29,615 bases of DNA, taken from positions 59,136,270 to 59,165,884 of the forward strand of contig CAIIXF020000001.1 in the NCBI GenBank assembly GCA_903813345.2. Reading direction: 5' to 3'. The position numbers were made by a program, and so were the translations under genes. Source of the DNA: Owenia fusiformis (Eukaryota; Annelida; Polychaeta; Sabellida; Oweniidae). The stretch's first letter is position 1. Each line of letters begins with the position of its first letter. Shown one piece after another: positions 20,856 through 29,615 of this stretch. Below the pieces are notes generated by a model. That model was not told where the DNA came from and did no database searches. It saw nothing but the letters and a program-made list of their open reading frames with translations.

Positions 20856-21060
20856 TTTCTTAATTGCAGTCTCCAATCTATGAACAGATGTAATCATTGG
20901 AAATTCATATCACCTCACTAAGGAAAGGGAACAACGTCCTCTGTATATGTTGTATTTCTCCACTCAAGCATACAAACACAACTGTTCTCATGGTGACAAA
21001 ATAGTGTTACTTTTGTCAAGTTCTTCATCCTGATTGGTTGAATCCCTTCTTCATGCATAT

Positions 21061-24000
21061 TCATGAGGTTTGATCTAATGATATATCCTTTGCACTTGTA
21101 AAGGGTGATTCATTGGGGAAGAGAAGTTCAAGAATCTTCAAAATGATTTTGAATACATCTGGATGAGTTTCTGGATTGTTAAACAAACTGAAGAGGATTT
21201 CTCTACCTTGCCCTTGCGTCAACATGGGGCAGTAGCGCTGACCTGAAAACACACAGGTCATTAAGTTTGTATAATGAACACAAGGGTTCCGTGAGTTGTT
21301 AACAAATGCTTTAATTTAAGTCCAACTCTCACCTTAAGCAGACATAAAACACAATAAAATACAAAAACTCAAGAGTTGGGACATATTCAAGTCTGATATT
21401 GTTGATTTCAGAGTTGTCTCTTTATTCCTTTCTAATTACAATATATTTGTTTCTCATATGACTAACAAAGATACAGCAATCTTTACCCCATGCAAGATAT
21501 TGCCATCTTTCATCCTAAAAAGTCACACGTGCAAGATGAGATTTACTTTTGACATCAATGGTGTATAAACATCAACAACATGGCAACGAGTACAGCATTG
21601 TTATGCTCATTCTACAAAACTTGGCTGTGACGTCATAACAATGTAGCTTTGTTGCCACACATATCCATGTATTTTATACAATATTGTTATGACGTCATAA
21701 TAATTAAATAATGAAGTTCCATTAATTTCTAGCTATTTTTTACTCAGTTTTATCATAAAAAGGTGAAAATATGGCATAATAAAGAGTCATAATGAGAAAA
21801 ACTTTCTTGTACTTGTACCTGTGCAATATCATCCATTCTCGATTCGCTTTTATAATGTTTCTTTATCTCGTCTGCGACTCGATAAAGAAGAATTATCAAA
21901 GCTCATCAAGAATGAACGATCTTGCACAGGTACTCATTTAAGAACCTCTATATCTTAAGGTAGGCTGAATGCAAGAAGTGTTACTTGCTGGCCTGTTTAC
22001 TCATATAAAGAGCAAACAAAAAGACAAACCCACGAGACCAACCTTAAGGGAAGAAAGAACAATAATATGTTAGCACAAATGAACTTACGGTTATTAGTGC
22101 ATACGTGTAGAATGGCCCATGCTGCCCACATCTGTACAGGGGGACAGCTGTGGCACTGTAGCAGGGGGTAGAATGGGTTAAATGACCTGAAACACATACT
22201 AGATGTATGAGTAAATTTTAAACAGGATATTTATTGAGATATTTAAAAAATGAATATAATATTATTCAGGTGGGTTATCAAATCACTGGTGTTTACAAGT
22301 CACAGATGGGGAAAATTAAGGCTCACTGAGATTTTTACTTCACTTTTTAGTTTCATTTGAATTAGAGATGTCTGAATGAAGAAATTTCTGTAAAATTTTA
22401 TATGGTAATCCCCTGAATCATGCTCGACTAAGCCTCTAATGTATTCAACAGCTTGTTTCTAAAAGCTTTTTCAAATATCACTGACCTGTATGCCACCATT
22501 TCTGTCTTCGGCTGTTCCCATGTTAGTACAACTTCCCCCTGAAATAACAGCATCCATCAATGTAAATTTTCATTAAAGAACCATTTCATCTACGTATCAT
22601 TCATTAGGGTATCAACAATAACTTACATAACCTTGGCCATTGATAATTTCTATATTTTATACTTTTACATAAGCTATCACTTTTTCATTTTGTGTCATCC
22701 CTACTGATAAGTCCAATAAAGGATTTCATTCAACAAGAAGTACAGTGAACAATTGTATCTACAAATAAAAAATACTTTAATATATACTTTAAAATCCACC
22801 CAGTTAATCAGTCCTAGATTTTCAAACCAAGAAATATCCCTGAAAATTAAAAATCAATCTGTCAACAAATTCTTCTAGATATGAGCTGACAAGAAACTGA
22901 TGTGCCTCTGTCATACATCACCTGCCACACCGTTGACGATATTGTACCATTTTCAGGTGCGATAAAATTTTACGATGTTCAGTTTTTACAAGCAATAAGA
23001 CCCGCTAAGGTACTTACCAGTAATTTCACCATTTCATTCACAGTTTCATCCTCCTTGCTGAATAGGTGGATGTCATATGCTAAATGCGACACGATCCCTG
23101 CTGCAAAGTAACTGATGTCTATGTGTTTCGATTGTAGCAGCTCTCTGAAGAAATAACATTTTAATTAAATATTCATGAGATTGTAGCCATCTTTATATTT
23201 CACACTAATTCTACAAATCATCAATACTGCTTAAATTTAGTATGAGACAATTACCCAAATGCGAGTAGGTAGTTACCAGTTTCACCACCAGGTGGCTGAT
23301 TCGGGTCAATTAACATGGCAGGTATATAAGAAAGTTCCCTTAAACTTGAATATTATCAATTTAAGTGGCTCAATTTTCATATAACCCTTATGCGTCTGAT
23401 ACTTATACTAATGAAAATATGTCCAGTAAAGCAAAATGTTATCTGTCCACTAAAAGAAAGGATATTTCATTTTTTGTGATTTTATAGCATGGGGTCTATG
23501 GGGAATCTCCCCGAGCTAGAAGTCACATTTTCAAAGAAAATTAATTTTTCAAAGTTGATAAACACTTTTTAAAACCATATTTCTAGATGTAATTTTACAT
23601 GTAGATTTCAAATATGATATTACTTTGACTGAATTTTGAATTTTTAATGACGTAAAGTAAGATTATTTCTACTCGCATCTGGGTTATTATACAATCATTT
23701 AGTACACTAATTGAAAGATAATCTACTTATTTATTTATTTATTGATTTCTCAATTCACCCCTTATAGGGTACAAGAGTACAAAAGACAAACTTAACTAAT
23801 ACAGTAACAAACATTAAAATAACATTTATATACATGTAAGAACATTTTTTTGCCCAGCCTCGATTAAAAATTTACAAAGTTTTATGAGTATATTTTTGTT
23901 TGAATTCATTAATTTCTCAAACTTCTGTGTGTTTGGTCTTGTGGTATAACATTTAGGAAGGTATCTTTTTCTAATATAACTTAAAGCTTTGCATTCTTAA

Positions 24001-27000
24001 ATGACATGAAATTCATCACCTATTCCTTTACCACATAAATCACAAAACCTATTTTCCCTAGGAATATTTTTATAACGTCCTCTTTCAACTGGAAGTTTAT
24101 TATTACACAATCTGTACATAATTAGAACTTTTCTATATTTATCTGGCATACAGTCTAAATACTGTTCAAATGAAAATTCTGTTTTAAATATTTTATAGTT
24201 GCAACTTTTACTACTGACTTTCATGTCACTATTCCACTTTTGTAAAAACTGATCTTGCATCCTTACTTTTACTTTTTTGATAAACTCTGCATAACTAACT
24301 GACTTTGGATTTATCCAAACATCTGACATGCCAAGATTGTTTAATGTGTTTTTCACATAAGTAAACCAATTTGAGGAAAATACATTTCTGTCATACATAT
24401 TTTTACACAATTTGTACATTTTTTCACTCATCTTTAAACTGTCAGAGCTACTTGTTGCTAATTTATACCAAAATTTCAAGATACATGTGTTAGACTTTAT
24501 ATATAGAGGGAATCTACCAAGTTCCCCATAAACCATATAGTTTGGAGTTGTTTTCTTGACCCTAAGAATATATTTTAGAAATTTAAGATGTAGTTTTTCG
24601 ATCAGTTTGTTATTTGTCATACCCCATATCTCGGCACCATACATTAATATTGGCAGAACTAGGGTGTCAAATAAATGCAACTGTGTTTTAAGAGGTAATG
24701 CAAATTTGTTACATCTACTAAGAACTGAAAACATTGCCTTTTCTGCTTGACTATACAAATGTTTCATATTTAAATTCAAACTACCTTTGCTATCAAAAAA
24801 TACTCCTAAATATTTAAAGTGAGGTACATTTTCAACTACACTGCCATTAAGGGTAATGTTGTCAGTTCTTTTTAATTTTTTCCTACTGATGATCATATAT
24901 TTTGTTTTGTCAGTATTAATTTTGATTTGCCATTCATCACAACACTTTTCTAGCGAAGAAAAGGCATCTTGTAGTTTATTTTTACTATTGGCAAAGATGA
25001 CTGTGTCATCAGCATAGAGCAAGACAAATAATTTTAAATATCCATCTATTTCATTTCCAACATTAATCTGATTGCAATTATTTTTCAATAAATATTTCTC
25101 AACATCATTCAAATATAATGAATGCTTCAGTGGAGAAATACTATCTCCCTGTCTCAATCCACAGAGTATCTCGAAAAATTCAGACTGATTACGATGTTTG
25201 TCAATAATACAGCTTTTCATATTTTCATACATGTTTTGTACTAGTACTAAAAATTTCCCTTTTATCCCATACATTTTAATTAATTTTAGCCATAGTCCAT
25301 CATGTCGTATTCGATCAAAAGATGAGGAATAATTTTTTTTAGTTTAATATAGTTTATTTTTGTGTCACAAGCATGTTAAAATACATTTAAAACATTTTAA
25401 AAACATTTGCTTCCAGCCGATGCCGGCTTATGAGACACCATATGGTACATGTATACAAAATATTCATTTTTCAACAAAATATTCAATTTTCAATGTAAAC
25501 TTACTAAATGCAAAATAAACAGTCATAGAGACCATGTATACAAAGTTCATTGTTCCTTTACTTATACTGAAAGGAGACATCTTCCCCAAGGTTGATGTTC
25601 CTGTAGATAAGTGGAAAAAGAAACCATGATCAATTGGTGATGTGAGGGCCCTCTGGTTGGTCCAATACCCCCAAAGGGGTCCCCACAATGTAGTAGATTT
25701 ACAGAGTTGCTATTATGTTATACATTATTATGGAAATATTTATGCATCATTTATACATTATGACAGTATCACAATTCTAAATAGTGAGTAAAAGGTGCTG
25801 TAAAGTGGCAAAATCGATTTTATATGGCCTCCATCCAGTCATACTATATAAATATATAACTGACCATTGACAGATAACATTTCTGTGCTTATAACAAAAT
25901 AGAATATGAGACAATTCATTAGTTTGCTATTCTTGAGTAATTACAAATATAGGTTCTGTTAAAGTCTTTCTAGATCAAAGTTCCTTTTACTGAACATCTT
26001 AAACAGTGTACTTGCAAAGGTTCTCTGTATACAGGGTGTGTGCATAAGTCTAGAGAACAGCATAATATGATCATTTGTACCAGTATCAATGTTAGGGGCC
26101 AGTGTATTAACAGAAGCTAGAAAATTATTTCTCAAATCATTTAATATAGATAATAATCAATGAAACCACAGTACAGCTCCTTCTTTGAGTGTAAAAATAC
26201 ATCAATTAGGCATTTTAGGACAAAAATGTGGTCAACAGTACTGTGTAATTTTCGGAAACCACATTGATTTTCATCTAGTAGTTGCAGGTCTTCTATAAAA
26301 GAGGTCAGTTTATTATTCAGAATAGTAATGAATAACTTTCCAGCGCAACTTAGTAGAGTAATCCCTCTGTAGTTTTGGGGGTTGTTCTGGTCACCTTTGT
26401 TTTTATAGATAGGTTTAATAAGGCCTAGTAGCCAGTCTTGAGGTACCTCACCGGTATTCAATACTTTATTGAATAAATTCACCCATATGTCTATAAGAAT
26501 GTTTTTGCTATATATAATATATTCATTTAAAATGTTATCTATCCCACACGCTTTACCATTTTTCAGTTTATTAATGGCTTGAAATACATCATCCCTTGTG
26601 ATTTCACTGTTTAGAATATCTAAGTTAAGTTTGTGTGCAAAATCATCTTTATAATGTTCGTCAATTTCATTTTCACTCATGTTATTTCCACTGGTTTGGG
26701 GCTTATAAAGTGTTTCATAATATTCCTTCATAGTATCTAAACTTACTTTTAATAATTCGTCTTTAGAACTACTGGGATTTAAAATGGTCCAGTATTGTTT
26801 ACTATTACTGCGTTTTAGGTCCAAATGTTTTCAAATTAATTTAATTACTATAACTAAATGAAGCCCAGTTTCCCACCCATATTTCAAAGACATTTAAAAG
26901 AAAATTAAATTGTCCAAATTTGGACATAAAAACAATTTGCTTACTTTATGATGTTAAGGAGGTCTTCCTGCATCAACCTGTGTCTGAGATGCTTCACTTC

Positions 27001-29615
27001 AGCGATATTATTCTATAAATCAGTATATAAACATTATGAAGTAAGGATGTTTACTTTTGAAATTCAGTTTAGAGTTTTACAATCAAGAGACTTTTCATAA
27101 AAACTCAAAAACAACTTATTTTTGGTCCAATCGATACATAATCAAAATGTATGGAATAAATGGAAGGCAGAACTTTATAATAAATATAAAATCATAATTA
27201 CCAAGGTCTTTAATGGAAAAAGTAAGGTGTGGATTTATTGGGCTATGGCCTATGTACGTTGATTAGAGAGAATATAGTAATGACTAAAAAATATAAATTA
27301 TTAAATAACAATAATTATAAAGTTACCATAAGTCCTAGTATCTTAGTCTCCACCTCTTTCCTCCCTTCTTCTTCTTTGAAGGCCTGGAATAATTTATAAA
27401 CATAGAATTAATGAATACCTATACTTCTAATGTGTAGCAGATAAACAGATCATCCTATAGTCAGTTCAGGATATTGGGATTATCCCTTGGCCAATATAAT
27501 ATGTCTACCCTCGGGACCTACAGAGAAATAATATTAGCCTTGGGATAATCCCAATATCCTGAACCTCATATAGGATAATCTTTATATATACCTATATTGT
27601 GATGAATATTGTCTACACTTGTGCTATGTATTATTTATAGCAGTGTAATATGTTGAATATATGTACCTGTAAAGTGGTGAATATTATCTAACCCTACTTG
27701 GAATGTGATGAATAGAAGTATTATCTATACTTGTGCTAAATATTGTCTATAACAGTGTAATATGTGGAATATCATATGTACCTGTAAAGTGGCAATGAAT
27801 AACTCCAAGCCTTCCTCCTGTAGAAACATTTCACAAGTCTCTGGGGATTCATCTAGAAATTGCAACAAATCAGCTAATTACACGAAAACAGTGATTCTTT
27901 GAAATAAAATGATAAAAATTATGGATAAATCTTTCTTCCATTTCTTACAATTTTGATATATAGCATTTTGTTTGACTATCTTTGTTGAAAACAAGTAGTC
28001 ATCAAATTCTAAATAAGGCTGTATCATTGGTTTGAACAAGAACTCAAGTTTTAAAATGCAATTTTCTTTAGTTTTTAGGTTCAACACTCAATGTCTCACT
28101 TTTTTCACCCAATATTCTTAATTTCACCTCTTTTGACAAAAATTGATTTTAAAACTTGATATTGTTAATAAAAATAAACGTCATGACGAGACAATAGATG
28201 GCATACCTGTAAGATTCCATAAAGCGCTGAGCGTAAATTTCATTGTGATATCAACCAGTTTGTCATCAGTCTTCTGCTTTACTAAAGTCAGTAGCTTTTT
28301 CATGTATGTCTTCATAGTGCCAAGTTGAGAGGTCTGGCCAGTGGATATCTATAAAGAGTACACCATAAAAGGTTAGAATCTGCCTACAGTAAGGTATTTT
28401 AGTCTTTTATAACTTAATTATTACAATAGTACATAAAAACTGTATAGACTACGTAGTAATAAAATATTGGCATTCTAAAATACACAAAACAGATTTAATT
28501 TGAATATAAAATTATTTGTATTTCTAACTATAGCGAATGCACTGAAGGTGCAATTATTACTTTTGCTGCTAGTATGGAACATATGGCAACAGACATTCTG
28601 TTCATAGAAGGCTCATTGAAATTACAGAGACTGTCCATCACCAGGCGGGCACAGCGATACTTGTCAAACGTCGTCTGTAAATCAAAATTGACATACTTGG
28701 CATATTTACTCTATTAAACACACATACTCTGACAAACACACTTCCTACTTTTTCAATTAAGAACTTCAGCAATTTGATCACCAAAAATCAAGAATAACAA
28801 AATCAACCATAGAAAGTATTTATTTGTTTGAAAATATTGACATTCATCACGTAACTTCAAAGTGGCACTTCAAAATTTATATATTGTACTCTTACAATTT
28901 ATACTATACAGTCGGATAGGATATTCAACTTTGATAACACTGGTCTCAATGATCACAAATATTGACTTCTTGGCAAACATGTGTCTTGATTAGACATAGG
29001 CTACATCAAAGAAGAGTCAAAGCAAGGTGAGTGTTTGCCAAGGGTTAGTTACTATACTTACAACATCTTGAAGGATTCTGTCACTACACAGTGTAAGTAA
29101 TGCATTCTTTTGTAGCTGAAACATAATATCACAACCCATTAGCATTGATTTACATATAAGATGCAACTGTCACATCACAATTTGGTTTCTGAAACCTGTC
29201 TTATCCAAATGGCCTACATTGTAAGGTTTTCAGATTAGAGAGGTGTTCAGATATACAGGTTTTACTGTATGTGTTTTCATGTTCATCATTTATCTTTCCA
29301 GAGAATTAACAAATAAATTTTTTGAAGTCCCATTAACACAAACATGTTATCATATCCTCTTTTTGCAGATACATCTTAATGATCTTTAATGAATACTTTA
29401 TTTGGATGTTTGATTGGCCTTCATCAGAACTGATATTGTTACAAAGTATTTACTCAATAATGCATTGTTACAAAGCTTGTTTCTCAAAATGCTTCATGAA
29501 GAAGCAATTATGCCTGCTTTGTAACTCTAACCATTGTCTGTTTGGAAACCAGATGAAACAATTTATTGTGTACATTGAAGTGTATATACGGTTACCTGTT
29601 GGTGATTTGGGAAAT
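21061..29615 (-). CDS. ZYG11B: ZYG11B, substrate receptor of a CUL2 E3 ligase, C-terminal exons (5' part outside window)
   Basis: Eleven exons on the minus strand: 29596-29615 (cut by the edge), 29062-29115, 28561-28674, 28207-28348, 27782-27852, 27327-27383, 26945-27012, 23018-23144, 22486-22538, 22089-22186 and 21061-21242 (TGA at 21061-21063). All junctions are GT-AG and stay in phase, giving about 327 residues, roughly the last 44% of a ~740-residue protein. Landmarks are LQKNALLTLCSDRILQDV, KFTLSALWNLTDESP, NNIAEV, ISYFAAGI, EMVAYRSFNPFYPLL, VQMWAAWAILHVC and RYCPML. These form the ARM-like repeats that, in the known family, bind N-terminal glycine degrons. The VHL box and leucine-rich repeats should be upstream of the window. 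The W-N-x-x-D and N-x-x-E positions of the reported degron pocket are present. The large intron 23145-26944 contains nested LINEs. One donor region (27599-27792) is duplicated. Confidence 0.95.
21628..21697. repeat. Inverted repeat with two CRE-type palindromes
   Basis: tgacgtcataacaat at 21628-21642 is the exact inverse of attgttatgacgtca at 21683-21697. Each arm contains TGACGTCA, the full cAMP-response-element palindrome. The structure lies in the last intron of ZYG11B. It may be a MITE remnant; enhancer function is unproven. Confidence 0.65.
21815..21933. repeat. Inverted repeat, 119 bp, in the last ZYG11B intron
   Basis: gtacctgtgcaatatcatcc then attct (from 21815) opposes agaatgaacgatcttgcaca followed by ggtac (to 21933), with few mismatches. 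A second inner pair is tctttatctcg / cgataaaga. A short hairpin element or MITE. Confidence 0.7.
23826..26834 (-). pseudogene. Broken reverse transcriptase of the intronic LINE
   Basis: Two open parts belong to one RT. The N-terminal part (26141-26824) has the early motifs: LKNGKACGIDNI, NPQNYRGITLLS, LDENQCGFRK and LYCGFIDY, where motif A begins. The C-terminal part (from about 25330 down to 23997) resumes with SSFDRIRHDGLWLKLI, then GLRQGDSISP, the catalytic LLYADDTVI, KTKYMIISRKK, and the thumb and C-terminal region. A zinc knuckle, CDLCGKGIGDEFH followed by EC, is cut by a TAA at 23997-23999; beyond it the frame stays open to 23826. The defects are 5' truncation, an 818-bp insertion within motif A, and this stop codon. 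It cannot make an active enzyme. Confidence 0.85.
25334..26151 (-). mobile_element. Second, 5'-truncated LINE copy nested inside the first
   Basis: The 818-bp insert is flanked by aataat at 25328-25333 and 26152-26157. Removing the insert and one copy brings the RT frame back in register at motif A. On the minus strand it ends with an AATAAA (complement at 25353-25358) and an eight-A tail, as expected for a poly(A) retrotransposon. It begins with the C-terminal tail of a reading frame (26151-25959), including HIMLFSRLMHTPCIQRTFAS and FSKRNFDLERL then TAA, followed by a ~615-base 3' UTR. This fits 5' truncation of a different LINE family. The assignment as LINE rather than processed host transcript rests on the tail's LINE-like look and is less sure than the insertion itself. 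Confidence 0.75.
27452..27576. repeat. Strong hairpin, 125 bp, in a ZYG11B intron
   Basis: The left arm atcctata...gttcaggatattgggattat continuing ccc (27452-27486) is matched by its inverse gggataatcccaatatcctg, aac...tataggat (27542-27576). The core of more than 20 pairs is perfect, with further matching inward (ggccaatat / atattagcc) and outward. It lies in the intron between exons 27782-27852 and 27327-27383. MITE or structured intronic RNA. Confidence 0.8.
27599..27792 (-). repeat. Tandem duplication that copies a ZYG11B 5' splice site
   Basis: 27705-27792 and 27599-27677 are tandem copies offset by about 115 bases. The real exon end with donor (ccactttacag|gtacatatg on the minus strand, boundary at 27782) recurs with the same ccactttacag|gtacatat at 27667. 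The copies share acagtgtaatatg, tacttgtgct and more. Use of the second donor would extend the exon into in-frame stop codons. Confidence 0.85.
28675..29061. other. ZYG11B intron, nothing else seen
   Basis: AT-rich intron between exons ending in LQDV and starting TTFDKYR. No repeat or RNA gene is supported. The intron 29116-29595 is likewise featureless. Confidence 0.6.

Larger units (their letters stand above)
23727..26834 (-). mobile_element. 5'-truncated non-LTR retrotransposon (LINE) in a ZYG11B intron
   Basis: A LINE copy lies in the same orientation as the host gene. Its 3' end is an (aaat)n-like tail on the minus strand (23728-23747). Its 5' end is truncated near 26824-26834, inside the reverse-transcriptase ORF, so the endonuclease part is missing. 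The RT domain and C-terminal zinc knuckle identify it as a LINE with an ORF2-type protein, likely of the broad jockey/CR1 group (clade by inference). It is interrupted by a second LINE copy at 25334-26151. No target duplication could be recognised with confidence. Confidence 0.85.

Noticed and set aside
25464-25688. 74-codon minus-strand frame as a protein.
   Set aside because: It lies in the 3' UTR of the nested LINE copy, after that element's own stop codon.
25343-26149. The 10-mer tttaatatag near both ends of the nested insert as target-site duplication.
   Set aside because: Cutting there leaves extra codons and a stop in RT motif A. The aataat pair restores the exact motif length, and the oligo-T run lies outside the 10-mer.
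23700-26870. A target-site duplication for the outer LINE.
   Set aside because: Only AT-rich near matches were found next to the 3' tail and the truncated 5' end; none is convincing.

Overview
This is a eukaryotic, AT-rich nuclear window. It has spliced genes with short exons and long introns, and a dense scatter of inverted-repeat elements and non-LTR retrotransposons. The three recognisable genes are animal genes (a zinc transporter, a Tctex1-type dynein light chain and the ZYG11B substrate receptor). The intron-rich structure and repeat types suggest a marine invertebrate, perhaps a mollusc or another lophotrochozoan. The phylum is an inference and cannot be proved from this window.

Layout. 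1-977 (minus): an open frame leaving the left edge, with two CCHC zinc knuckles and coiled coil, probably from a retroelement. 1526-2568 (plus): the last three coding exons of an SLC30A2/3/8-type zinc transporter, preceded by decayed copies of its own splice-acceptor region. 2640-10700: a repeat-rich intergenic stretch. It holds a ~145-bp tandem repeat, a degenerate palindrome cluster, a hAT-like non-autonomous element with 8-bp target duplication, a relic of a multi-pass membrane protein, a large foldback repeat with a third dispersed arm, and a further MITE-like element. 10747-16289 (plus): a complete three-exon DYNLT5 (TCTEX1D1) coding region whose first intron opens with a 38-copy, 47-bp minisatellite. 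16290-21060: the space between the convergent DYNLT5 and ZYG11B genes, with several inverted repeats and one doubtful orphan exon. 21061-29615 (minus): the last eleven exons (the first cut by the window edge) of ZYG11B. One of its introns contains a broken LINE that is itself split by a second, 5'-truncated LINE copy.

The most unusual feature is the DYNLT5 minisatellite. Its unit is made from the last coding bases of exon 1 plus the 5' splice site, so about 38 near-identical splice donors lie in tandem right after the real one. Each unit also carries two forkhead-type core motifs. Smaller duplications over a splice boundary are seen in the other two genes (acceptor in SLC30, donor in ZYG11B), so all three genes show the same type of event. 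The genes have no operon-like relationship. DYNLT5 and ZYG11B are tail to tail and SLC30A lies upstream of DYNLT5 on the same strand.
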